64,000 nt of DNA from Acidaminococcus fermentans_A (GTDB lineage: Bacteria > Bacillota > Negativicutes > Acidaminococcales > Acidaminococcaceae). The DNA lies in NCBI RefSeq assembly GCF_052216985.1, contig NZ_JBQOUY010000011.1, positions 15,643 to 79,642 of the forward strand. The letters run 5' to 3'. The notes beneath the pieces are model-generated. The model ran no database searches. It was not told the DNA's origin and saw nothing but the letters and a program-made list of their open reading frames with translations. Positions 50,969 through 57,610 of this stretch are shown in pieces (positions within the stretch are counted from its first letter, which is position 1; every line of letters begins with the position of its first letter). Position numbers and translations under genes: made by a program.

Positions 50969-52060
50969 ATGTCCATCTTAGATAAATACATTTTAAAACA
51001 GATGATGCAGCCCTTCCTGTTCGGGGTGGCTGCCTTTTCCACCATTTTCGTGGCCAGTTCCTTCCTGTTCCGGGTGACCCAGTACATCACCCAGTACGGG
51101 GCCTCCTATTCTTCCCTGATCCGCCTGTTCCTGTGCCTGATGCCGGAAGTGATCAACTATACCTTCCCCATGTCCATGCTGCTGGCGGCCCTTTTGACCA
51201 TGGGCCAGCTGTCCAGCAACAGTGAGATCACCGCCATGCGCAGCGGGGGCCTGAGCTTCCGCCGGATCGCCGCTCCCATCCTGGCTGCCGGCTTCGTGGT
51301 GAGCCTGTTTTCCGTGGTGTGGGCGGAAAAGGTGGTACCGCCTGCCAAGACCGAATACGAACGGATCATCAAAGTGGAAATCAAACGGGATACCAAACCC
51401 CGGACCCAGAACCATGTACTGATCAAACAGGTGTCCAAGGGACAGCTGGTCCGGCTCACCTATGCCCGGACCTTTGACGAGAAACAGGGGATGATGAAAG
51501 ATATCACCATTGAAGACTGGGACAACGGGAAGGTAGCCCGGATCCAGCGGACGCCCCAAGCCAAATGGACCCAGGGGACCTGGATCATGGAAGGGGGCAC
51601 CATCACCGACCTCACCGGGAAAGATGGGGTGGCTCGCACCATGACCTTCGACAAGCAGGTGCTGCCCATCAGCGAGACGCCCAAGGCCATTACCCTGGAC
51701 CAGAAAGATCCGGACCAGATGACCATCGGGGAACTGAAGATGTACATCGATATCCTGAAGCGCCAGTACATGCCCACCAGCAAGTATGAAATGGAAATCT
51801 ACCGGCGTTTTACCGTGCCCTTGGCCAGCTTCTTCTTCGCCCTGATCGGGGTGCCCCTGGGGGTACAGTCCCAGCGGACGGGAGCGTCCATGGGTCTGGG
51901 CTTCTCTGTGATCATCATCTTTATCTACTACTCCATCATGACCTTCATGACCGGCCTGGGCCAGGGCGGCGTGATCCCGCCCCTTCTGGCCGCCGCCACC
52001 CCCAACCTCCTCTGCGGAGCCTTCGGGTGCTGGATGATCTATAAAAAGGATAATGTATAA
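50969..52060 (+). CDS. lptF: LptF/LptG-family LPS export permease
   Basis: 363 residues: three helices at the N-terminus (about 10-110), a periplasmic jellyroll (about 135-250), and three C-terminal helices (about 275-360), the YjgP/YjgQ layout. ATG 50969 with GAGG 6 nt upstream is chosen over GTG 50957, which overlaps the lptB stop. Only one such gene follows lptB and a terminator comes next, so a second permease must be elsewhere or the protein is a homodimer. Confidence 0.9.
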   Translation: MSILDKYILKQMMQPFLFGVAAFSTIFVASSFLFRVTQYITQYGASYSSLIRLFLCLMPEVINYTFPMSMLLAALLTMGQLSSNSEITAMRSGGLSFRRIAAPILAAGFVVSLFSVVWAEKVVPPAKTEYERIIKVEIKRDTKPRTQNHVLIKQVSKGQLVRLTYARTFDEKQGMMKDITIEDWDNGKVARIQRTPQAKWTQGTWIMEGGTITDLTGKDGVARTMTFDKQVLPISETPKAITLDQKDPDQMTIGELKMYIDILKRQYMPTSKYEMEIYRRFTVPLASFFFALIGVPLGVQSQRTGASMGLGFSVIIIFIYYSIMTFMTGLGQGGVIPPLLAAATPNLLCGAFGCWMIYKKDNV

Positions 52061-52063
52061 AAA

Positions 52064-52087
52064 GGGGGGGGGTCACCCCCTTTTTTT
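52064..52087 (+). terminator. Terminator of the lpxB-lptF operon
   Basis: A G9 run, TCA, C5 and T7, giving a short G/C stem extended by A-T pairs. Directly after the lptF stop. Confidence 0.75.
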
Positions 52088-52236
52088 GTCATACGTCAGA
52101 CGTCATACGCTTTTGGAAATCAACTTTAACAAGTTGATTTTGCTAAAGGACAGAACAGGCATAGTTGCTTTTTACCATTTAAAGCCAGCAGAGCTGGCTA
52201 CCATCGGCGTATGACGTATGACCTATGACGTATGAC
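52088..52236. repeat. MITE/REPIN-like element with CGTATGAC inverted arms
   Basis: Left arm 52088-52110 (GTCATACGTCAGACGTCATA...) and right arm 52207-52236 (GCGTATGACGTATGACCTAT...) are inverted repeats built from GTATGAC units; the reverse complement of the left arm matches the right arm at nearly every position over its length. The core holds palindromes AAATCAACTT/AAGTTGATTT (52117-52140) and GCCAGC/GCTGGC (52184-52198) and no gene. The outer borders are the terminator at 52064 and a GTTGC-type hairpin at 52238-52259. Confidence 0.7.
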
Positions 52237-52237
52237 A

Positions 52238-52259
52238 GGGCGTTGCCCATGCAACAGCC
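52238..52259. repeat. Imperfect GTTGCA hairpin
   Basis: GGCGTTGC and GCAACAGCC pair imperfectly around CCAT, without a T-tract. Right border of the element at 52088-52236. Confidence 0.5.
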
Positions 52260-52283
52260 ACATGAACGAAAGGACCTGATCCC

Positions 52284-52691
52284 ATGTTCCTCATCACTGC
52301 CGTCGATGATTCCGGCGGCCTTCTGTTCAACCAACGGCGCCAGAGCCAGGACCGGCTCCTCCGGGCCCGTATTTTGGATCTCACAGGGAAAACGCCCCTG
52401 TGGATGGATGATTATACCGCCGGCCTGTTCGACCCTCCAGCCCCCAATATCCAGGTGGCTGATGATTTCCTGGACCAGGCCGGTCCTGGAGAATACTGCC
52501 TCTTGGAAGACCGAGAGGCGGCACCCTATGTGGAGAAAATCGAGAAGATCATCCTGTACCGCTGGAACCGGGCTTACCCCGGGGACTTTTTCTTCGACAT
52601 CGACCTGAACGAGGGGTGGCAGAAAATCTCTTCCACAGATTTTCCCGGCTCATCCCATGACAAGATTACAGAAGAGGTATACGTAAAATGA
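52284..52691 (+). CDS. Small conserved protein coupled to a nuclease gene
   Basis: 135 residues, soluble, no signal peptide. Visible blocks are FLITAVDDSGGLLFNQRRQSQDR at the start, YCLLEDREAAPYVEKIEKIILYRWNR in the middle and GWQKISSTDFPGSSHDKI near the end. Proteins of this type are, from memory, sometimes labelled ribonuclease Z, but no HxHxDH metal motif is present, so that name is not adopted. The last base overlap (ATGA) couples it to the nuclease lipoprotein, so it may help or protect against that enzyme (inferred). Confidence 0.7.
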   Translation: MFLITAVDDSGGLLFNQRRQSQDRLLRARILDLTGKTPLWMDDYTAGLFDPPAPNIQVADDFLDQAGPGEYCLLEDREAAPYVEKIEKIILYRWNRAYPGDFFFDIDLNEGWQKISSTDFPGSSHDKITEEVYVK

Positions 52692-53428
52692 AAAAAATCA
52701 CCGCCTTCCTGGCTGCTCTCCTGGTTTCCCTGTCCCTGATCCTCACGGCCTGCGGGGCTTCCAAGCCCGCTGCCAATAAAAAGGCACCAGCGAAAAATAG
52801 TACCAAAGTCACCCAGCAGGTGGGGAAGGATCAGCCTTCCTTCGATTTGGCTTCCATACCCGCCTTCACCAACAAGCCCTATGTGGTGCTGAATCACAAT
52901 GTGCCCGATTTCCCGGATAAGGACAAGACCAAGAAATCCTTTGAACGGTACAGCAATCTGGACAGCCTGGGCCGCTGCGGCCCCGCCTACGCTAATGTGG
53001 GACGGGAGACCATGCCCACCCAGAAACGGGGCCCCATCGGCAGCGTCAAGCCCTCCGGCTGGCAGACGGTGAAGTATGAAGGCATCGACGGGAAATACCT
53101 GTATAACCGGTGCCATCTCATCGGTTATCAGCTGACTGCGGAAAACGCCAACCCCAAGAACCTGATCACCGGCACCCGGTATCTGAATGTCACAGGCATG
53201 CTGCCCTTTGAAAACATGGTGGCCGACTATGTAAAAGAAACAAACCACCATGTGCTGTACCGGGTGACTCCGATTTTCAGGGGGAATGACCTGGTGGCCC
53301 GGGGCGTCCAGATGGAAGCCTGGAGCGTGGAAGACAAAGGCGCCGGCATCCAGTTCAACGTGTTTGTCTACAACAACCAGCCCGGCATCACCATCGATTA
53401 CAAAACCGGGAAGAGCCGGAAAGGATAA
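52688..53428 (+). CDS. DNA/RNA non-specific endonuclease, lipoprotein
   Basis: 246 residues. A lipoprotein signal with lipobox LILTAC (Cys near residue 22) is followed by a low-complexity Lys/Ala linker and a beta-beta-alpha-metal nuclease domain of the EndA/NucA type: YNRCHLIGYQLTAENANPKNLITGTRYLN (catalytic His in RCHLIG, metal Asn in NPKN), and a C-terminal FNVFVYNNQPGITIDYKTG. The family degrades DNA and RNA outside the cytoplasm for nutrient use or DNA uptake. The usual RGH is RCH here. Confidence 0.83.
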   Translation: MKKITAFLAALLVSLSLILTACGASKPAANKKAPAKNSTKVTQQVGKDQPSFDLASIPAFTNKPYVVLNHNVPDFPDKDKTKKSFERYSNLDSLGRCGPAYANVGRETMPTQKRGPIGSVKPSGWQTVKYEGIDGKYLYNRCHLIGYQLTAENANPKNLITGTRYLNVTGMLPFENMVADYVKETNHHVLYRVTPIFRGNDLVARGVQMEAWSVEDKGAGIQFNVFVYNNQPGITIDYKTGKSRKG

Positions 53429-53443
53429 AGACGGCTCTGTTGA

Positions 53444-53582
53444 GAAGTCAGATACGGCCCTGACGGGCCTTGAGACATCAGGCGTCATCTTTGTTCGGTA
53501 CAGCAACAGGTCTGATCTGCTTAGCGCCGACAATCTGACTTCTGCCATCTGAAAGGCCCGCAAGGGCCGGTCTGACGTCTTT
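53444..53582. repeat. REPIN-like element 1 (two inverted REP units)
   Basis: Left unit 53444-53486 contains GTCAGATACGGCCC, TGAC, GGGCC and then GACATCAGGCGTC. Right unit 53535-53582 is its inverted counterpart with GGCCC, GCAA, GGGCC and GGTCTGACGTC. Each unit folds on its own and the pair can fold together. The spacer (TTTGTTCGG ... CTGCTTA) is shared with element 2 at 63712. The right end abuts the TTGACA promoter at 53583. Confidence 0.75.
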
Positions 53583-53611
53583 TTGACAACCCTGCACCGT
53601 CAAGGTATAAT
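53583..53611 (+). promoter_or_regulatory. Consensus promoter for a probable antitoxin RNA
   Basis: Perfect TTGACA (53583-53588), 17-nt spacer, perfect TATAAT (53606-53611). It is the best promoter in the window, yet no coding frame follows on this strand; it points into the 3' end of the minus-strand toxin gene. Confidence 0.8.
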
Positions 53612-53617
53612 ACAAAT

Positions 53618-53785
53618 ATAAAAGCGGCCGATGTTTCGCAGCGTCGGACCCGCCGAAAGTTAAAAACTTGTGACGTTCCCGCTTGCGTTATCGGCTGTTG
53701 TTACTTATGGTACAACAAGGTGAGAATGCCCACAAGGAGCTGTAGAAAAGCCAGTACAAGCATGGCTGTTTCATAGTCGCTCATG
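53618..53785 (+). ncRNA. Putative antisense antitoxin RNA
   Basis: Inferred transcript from the promoter at 53583. It would run antisense through the toxin mRNA 3' region and coding sequence. The 5' end is predicted 7 nt after the -10 box; the 3' end is not defined, since the first terminator with a good T-tract on this strand is at 54004. The arrangement copies the convergent txpA/ratA type of type I toxin-antitoxin pair. Confidence 0.45.
53701..53784 (-). CDS. Holin-like type I toxin peptide (TxpA-like)
   Basis: 27 residues beginning MSDYETAMLVLAFLQLLVG and ending LLYHK: one hydrophobic helix after an acidic MSxYE start and a basic tail, the pattern of the Firmicute putative holin-like toxin family. 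A near-perfect GGAGGTGATACC ribosome site stands before the ATG at 53784, and the GGAGG is partly enclosed in a CCCCGC/GCGGGG hairpin (53795-53810). Such peptides depolarise the membrane and are silenced by antisense RNA. A longer in-frame reading to 53997 is possible but lacks support. Confidence 0.75.
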   Translation of the reverse strand: MSDYETAMLVLAFLQLLVGILTLLYHK

Positions 53786-53857
53786 GTATCACCTCCCCGC
53801 ATCGGCGGGGACCGACCATCGGCCGTATGGACAGTGTAGCATAGTACTGGCTTTTCT
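53744..53857. repeat. 14-bp perfect inverted repeat linking toxin coding region and promoter spacer
   Basis: AGAAAAGCCAGTAC at 53744-53757 (inside the toxin coding region) and its exact reverse complement at 53844-53857 (between the -35 and -10 of the toxin promoter). Confidence 0.7.
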
Positions 53858-53861
53858 TCAA
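53833..53861 (-). promoter_or_regulatory. Promoter of the toxin gene
   Basis: On the minus strand TTGAAG (53861-53856), 17-nt spacer and extended TGC-TACACT (-10 at 53838-53833). Predicted leader of about 41 nt that contains the ribosome-site hairpin. Confidence 0.6.
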
Positions 53862-53908
53862 ATGAGACAGAACTGGTGGGGAAACAGGAGAACCCGGCAG
53901 CCGGGTAA

Positions 53909-53946
53909 GAAGTCAGATACGGCCCTGACGGGCCTTGAGACATCAG
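53909..53946. repeat. Solitary REP unit
   Basis: A 38-nt stretch identical to 53444-53481, including the GGCCC-TGAC-GGGCC hairpin, without an inverted partner. Confidence 0.8.
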
Positions 53947-54003
53947 CCCGCCTCGGCAAAAGGAGACCATCCAAGGGCAGCTGACCGCTGACAGCATAAA
54001 AAG

Positions 54004-54028
54004 GGGCCCCGTTCACGGGCCCATTTTT
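54004..54028 (+). terminator. Intrinsic terminator before the DUF3084 gene
   Basis: GGGCCC / GGGCCC stem with a 7-nt loop followed by ATTTTTT. It could end the antisense RNA read-through from 53618. Confidence 0.7.
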
Positions 54029-54030
54029 TA

Positions 54031-54039
54031 TGCTATAAT
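54031..54039 (+). promoter_or_regulatory. Extended -10 promoter of the DUF3084 gene
   Basis: TGC followed by perfect TATAAT (54034-54039), 39 nt before the start codon; overlaps the end of the preceding terminator T-tract. Confidence 0.55.
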
Positions 54040-54077
54040 GTACAGGAAAATATACACACGAAAGGAGAGCGCATCCC

Positions 54078-55298
54078 ATGACCGGCATTACCTTGATCCT
54101 GGTCCTGGCCCTGATGGGCGGGCTCATTGCCTATCTGGGCGATAAACTGGGAAGCAAAATCGGCAAGAAACGGCTCCGGCTTTTTGGCCTGCGCCCTCAT
54201 GACACTTCCGTGGTCATGACCATCCTCAGCGGCATCCTAGTCGCCGCTCTCACCATCACCGTCCTGACCATCACCTCTAAGGAAGTCCGCACCGCCCTGT
54301 TCGGCATGAAGAAGATGCGAGCGGAAATCGCTTCTCTCACGGCCACCCGGGACCAGGCCCACAAGGAACTGTCTGCCCAGCGGGCCAAAATCGCCGAACT
54401 GGACCAGAAAATCACCGAAGCCACCCAGACGGCGGAACAGGCCCGGCAGCAAAAAGCGGCTGCGGAAGCCCAGATGAAGGAAGCCCAGGCCCAGATGCAG
54501 CAGGCCCAGGCCGATTTGGGACAGCTCCAGGCCCGGTACAGCGAAGCCAGTGCCCGTCTCCAGGAAGCCCAGGCCCAGGTCCGCCAGGCAGAAGCGGCCC
54601 GGGACCAGCTCCAGCAGGATGTGCAATCCCTGGAAAACACCGCCAAGAAACTCCGGGAAGGCATTGTAGCTATCCGGGAAGGGGATGTGGTGTTCCGTAG
54701 CGGGGAAATCCTCTATTCCGGGGTGCTGAAAGGCGGACAGAAAGAAGAAGAGACCCAGAAGCAACTCCAGGATTTCCTGAACCAGGCCAATATCCAGGTG
54801 GCCGGCCGCATCGGGGTGGATCCTTCCACGCCGGTGATCTGGCTCAGCCGGGAAGCGGTGGAAAGCGCCGCTGATAAATTGGGTAGTTCTAAGGGGGACA
54901 TGTACGTCCGGGTCTGCGCTGCCGGGAATATCCTTTCCGGAGAAGTGGTGGTGTCCCGGTTGGAGATGGTGGGTGACAAAGTGGTCTATCCCCAGGGTAC
55001 TCTGATCCTTGCCCAGGCCATTACGGTAGATCCCCATTCCAATGAATCCGACCTAGCGCTCATGGCCTTCCTGAAATCCGTGAATCAGTCGGCCCAGGCC
55101 GATGGGGTCATCCCCAATCCTATCACCGGAGATGTGGGGGCCATCACCAGCACCGAACTGTCCAACGCCAGCGAAAAGATCCGCAGCTTAGGAGGACGGG
55201 TCACCATTACTGCCCGGGCCCGGAAGGATATCACCGTAGCCGGTCCCGTACTGCTGGATCTGGAAATCCGCCCGTCAGGAGGGATGCCCCGTGAGTGA
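54078..55298 (+). CDS. DUF3084 coiled-coil membrane protein
   Basis: 406 residues. Two membrane helices (about 3-20 and 46-66) enclose a basic segment KKRLRLFGLRPHDTSVVMTIL that is characteristic of DUF3084. A long Gln/Ala-rich coiled coil (about 78-195) and a globular C-terminal domain follow (about 200-400). The function of the family is unknown; it occurs in cyanobacteria and Negativicutes. The C-terminus overlaps the next start by 8 nt. Confidence 0.8.
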   Translation: MTGITLILVLALMGGLIAYLGDKLGSKIGKKRLRLFGLRPHDTSVVMTILSGILVAALTITVLTITSKEVRTALFGMKKMRAEIASLTATRDQAHKELSAQRAKIAELDQKITEATQTAEQARQQKAAAEAQMKEAQAQMQQAQADLGQLQARYSEASARLQEAQAQVRQAEAARDQLQQDVQSLENTAKKLREGIVAIREGDVVFRSGEILYSGVLKGGQKEEETQKQLQDFLNQANIQVAGRIGVDPSTPVIWLSREAVESAADKLGSSKGDMYVRVCAAGNILSGEVVVSRLEMVGDKVVYPQGTLILAQAITVDPHSNESDLALMAFLKSVNQSAQADGVIPNPITGDVGAITSTELSNASEKIRSLGGRVTITARARKDITVAGPVLLDLEIRPSGGMPRE

Positions 55299-55710
55299 AT
55301 CCCCAAGACTGTACTTGGGGGTGGATCCCGGCCGAGACAAGACGGGAGCCGCCCTGGTGGCTGCTGACGGCACTCTGGTCCGCCAGGCCATCCTGCCCAC
55401 GGACCATTTTCCGGACCATCTCCGGACCTTTCTGGCCGAGGACCGCCCTGCCGGATGCGTCCTGGGAGACGGCACTACCTCAAAGACCATGCACCGGCAG
55501 CTGGAGGAAACTTTTCCCCAGCTGCCCCTTTTTACCGTGGATGAATACGGCAGCACCCAGGAAGCCAAAAAACTCTACTGGCAGCTGTTTCCGCCCCGGG
55601 ACTGGAAACGGTTCCTGCCCCAGGCGCTCCTGGATGCACCGTCCGCAGTGGATGGACTAGCGGCCGCCGTGTTGGTATGGCGGTACCTCCGTGATAAAAA
55701 TGTGAAATAA
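55291..55710 (+). CDS. YqgF/RuvX-like RNase H-fold protein
   Basis: 139 residues. LYLGVDPGRDKTGAALV near the N-terminus (catalytic Asp in GVDPG), CVLGDGTTSK in the middle and TVDEYGSTQEAKKLYW with the conserved DE-ST pair recall YqgF, the putative pre-16S rRNA nuclease. It is more diverged than the standard RuvX, so it may be a paralogue. GTG start at 55291 overlaps the DUF3084 stop. Confidence 0.7.
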   Translation: MSESPRLYLGVDPGRDKTGAALVAADGTLVRQAILPTDHFPDHLRTFLAEDRPAGCVLGDGTTSKTMHRQLEETFPQLPLFTVDEYGSTQEAKKLYWQLFPPRDWKRFLPQALLDAPSAVDGLAAAVLVWRYLRDKNVK

Positions 55711-55750
55711 TGACTGCAAAGTCACGGAACTGACCCAATAGTCAAGTGAA

Positions 55751-55811
55751 GAAACAAGGTACTATCTAATGGAAATGGAAACTCTTTCCTGGATACCTTG
55801 TTTCTTTTTTT
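55751..55811 (+). terminator. Terminator upstream of the porin array
   Basis: 11-bp perfect stem, GAAACAAGGTA / TACCTTGTTTC, with a 32-nt loop that itself has a small GGAAA/TTTCC hairpin; followed by a run of seven or more T. Confidence 0.8.
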
Positions 55812-55826
55812 GCTCCATGCTACACT
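55798..55826 (+). promoter_or_regulatory. Promoter of porin gene 1
   Basis: TTGTTT (55798-55803), 17-nt spacer, extended TGC-TACACT (55821-55826). The -35 overlaps the right arm of the preceding terminator. The predicted transcript begins at or next to hairpin GTGTGAA/TTCACAC (55831-55848). Confidence 0.55.
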
Positions 55827-55895
55827 GGCAGTGTGAAGAGATTCACACCGTCCCGCCAAGGGGCCACTGGATGGAAAAATCCGGAATGTGTACGT

Positions 55896-55916
55896 AGAGG
55901 AAACAAGGATACTCGC
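55896..55916 (+). promoter_or_regulatory. Conserved 5'-UTR motif, porin 1
   Basis: AGAGGAAACAAGGATACTCG(C), 73 nt before the start codon. The same 21-nt motif occurs before all five porin genes and nowhere else seen in the window. Confidence 0.65.
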
Positions 55917-55989
55917 ACGGAAAAGACCGGAAGACACCAGAAAGGAACCCTGGCAGCAGGACAAATCCAATCCAAGGGAGTGTTTTCCT

Positions 55990-57288
55990 ATGAAAAAATC
56001 TTTAGTATTTGCCATGGCTATGGCACTGGGTGTCAGCGCGACTGCTTTCGCAGCGAACCCCTTTTCCGACCTGCCTGCCGGCCACTGGGCTTACGGCGCG
56101 GTTGCCAAACTGGCGGCTGCTGGCGTAGTTGACGGCTATCCTGACGGCACCTTCAAAGGCGACAAGACCATGACCCGGTATGAAATGGCCCAAATCGTAG
56201 CCAAGGCCCTGGCCAAAGGCGCTATCGGTGCCGACGACAAACTGGTCAGCGAATTCGCTGACGAACTGGACAACCTGGGCGTCCGGGTCGCCAAACTGGA
56301 AAAGAATGCGGACAACGTAAAGATCACCGGGAACGTCCGGGCCAGCTACCGGGACAGCAGCGGCGGAAAACTGAAAGGTGTCGGTGACAAATCTCAGTCC
56401 CGCCTGCGTACCCGTCTGTTCCTGACCGGGGAAGTCAATGACAACTGGCATTACGTTTCCATGCTGGAAAACAACCAGTATTTCCAGGGCAAGAACGAAT
56501 CCGGGGATTCTGATACTTCCTTCCAGAGAGCTTACCTGGACGGCAAAATCGGCGTTTGGAACATCCAGGCCGGCCGGTTCAACAAGACTATCGGCGAAGG
56601 TAATGTGTACGATGACCGGGTGGATGCTGTCCAATTCAAGGTTCCTTTTGGCCAGGCTTATGTAAGCGCTGCCTATGGCAAAATGGCCAGCAAGGATACC
56701 TATGGCTGGACAAACGGTGATATGGGGACCATCGCCGGCCGGAAATGGACCAAGGATGATTCCGTAGCTGACAAGTTCTGGAATGCAGAACTGGGCGGCA
56801 ATATCGGCAACCTGGACCTGGCCGCCACCTACACCAAGGCGGACGATCTGAACCCGTACATCGACAATGGACTGACCGGGGACAACAAGATCTGGACCGT
56901 GGGGGCCAACTACAAAGCCGGTGACTTCAAGATCGGTGCCATGTACCTGAAGGGTGACGACGATACCCTGAAGAACAGCAAATACACCAATGGCGACGAT
57001 GACGGCTACGTGGTATCCCTGGGTTACAAAGGCGCCACCGCTTCCAAACCTGGCAGCTGGGGCCTGTTCGCTAAATACTATGATCAGGGAGCTCCGACCA
57101 TGATTTACCACACCATGAACGGCCTGTGGGATTCCTTCAACGGGGAAGGCTTCAAAGGCTATAACGTGGGCGGCAACCTGACCCTGGCCAAGAATATGGT
57201 GGCTCAGGTAGAATACTATGACCTGAAGGGCAAGGAATCCGATGCCCATGCTCGGACCCTGTGGTCTCAGATGGTCGTGACATTCTAA
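55990..57288 (+). CDS. ompM: OmpM-like SLH porin 1
   Basis: 432 residues: signal peptide (MKKSLVFAMAMALGVSATAF, cleaved after AFA), a single SLH domain (about 23-75; NPFSDLPAGHWAYGAV, DGYPDGTFKGDKTMTRYEMAQIV), a coiled-coil linker (about 85-112; DELDNLGVRVAKLEKNADNVK), then a 16- to 18-strand barrel ending in VVTF. In Negativicutes the SLH domain binds polyamine-modified peptidoglycan and the barrel lies in the outer membrane. Start 55990 was chosen for the signal peptide; the upstream extension to 55888 is the 5' leader. Confidence 0.93.
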   Translation: MKKSLVFAMAMALGVSATAFAANPFSDLPAGHWAYGAVAKLAAAGVVDGYPDGTFKGDKTMTRYEMAQIVAKALAKGAIGADDKLVSEFADELDNLGVRVAKLEKNADNVKITGNVRASYRDSSGGKLKGVGDKSQSRLRTRLFLTGEVNDNWHYVSMLENNQYFQGKNESGDSDTSFQRAYLDGKIGVWNIQAGRFNKTIGEGNVYDDRVDAVQFKVPFGQAYVSAAYGKMASKDTYGWTNGDMGTIAGRKWTKDDSVADKFWNAELGGNIGNLDLAATYTKADDLNPYIDNGLTGDNKIWTVGANYKAGDFKIGAMYLKGDDDTLKNSKYTNGDDDGYVVSLGYKGATASKPGSWGLFAKYYDQGAPTMIYHTMNGLWDSFNGEGFKGYNVGGNLTLAKNMVAQVEYYDLKGKESDAHARTLWSQMVVTF

Positions 57289-57308
57289 TTCCAAACCCAA
57301 TATAAAAA

Positions 57309-57335
57309 GGACGATTCTTCGGAATCGTCCTTTTT
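57309..57335 (+). terminator. Terminator of porin 1
   Basis: GGACGATTC / GAATCGTCC stem, TTCG tetraloop, flanked by A5 and T5. Confidence 0.92.
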
Positions 57336-57430
57336 ATTTACTACAAATTTAATCTTAAACGATAAAACTATGAAATTTCAAAACAAAAACAAATAAAATT
57401 GTAAATCATTGTCAAAAAGATTTCACATAT

Positions 57431-57460
57431 TTGCGCTTTTCTGTCATCTTGTGGTAAAAT
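57431..57460 (+). promoter_or_regulatory. Promoter of porin gene 2
   Basis: TTGCGC (57431-57436), 18-nt spacer, extended TGG-TAAAAT (57455-57460). The region upstream (57340-57430) is strongly AT-rich, as for an UP element. The hairpin GTGACAA/TTGTCAC (57467-57484) begins at the predicted +1, as in porin 1. Confidence 0.6.
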
Positions 57461-57527
57461 AAGCACGTGACAAAGAGTTGTCACAATAGCATTGTGAATT
57501 CCATAGGGACGGAACGCTGAAAGAACC

Positions 57528-57548
57528 AGAGGAAACAAGGATACTCGC
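57528..57548 (+). promoter_or_regulatory. Conserved 5'-UTR motif, porin 2
   Basis: AGAGGAAACAAGGATACTCG(C), identical to the porin 1 copy, 62 nt before the start codon. Confidence 0.65.
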
Positions 57549-57610
57549 GGCAGAAGTCAGCCAGATGTTCCCAGGGAATCCACTCCGACATTCCGAAGGA
57601 GGAATATCCT

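Noticed and set aside
52088..52236. CRISPR array
   Set aside because: The repeats are 7-nt units without regular spacers and are arranged as inverted arms; no cas gene is near.
52284..52691. Ribonuclease Z
   Set aside because: Some related short proteins carry this label, from memory, but the protein has no HxHxDH metal-binding motif and is far too short for a metallo-beta-lactamase fold.
53701..53997. A 98-residue protein from the long minus-strand reading through the toxin
   Set aside because: The upstream part lies across the toxin promoter and the REP unit and has no ribosome site, whereas the internal ATG at 53784 has a near-perfect one.
55896..55916. A known riboswitch class in the porin leaders
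   Set aside because: The conserved part is too short and shows no stem that varies in a compensating way; no known riboswitch consensus was recognised.
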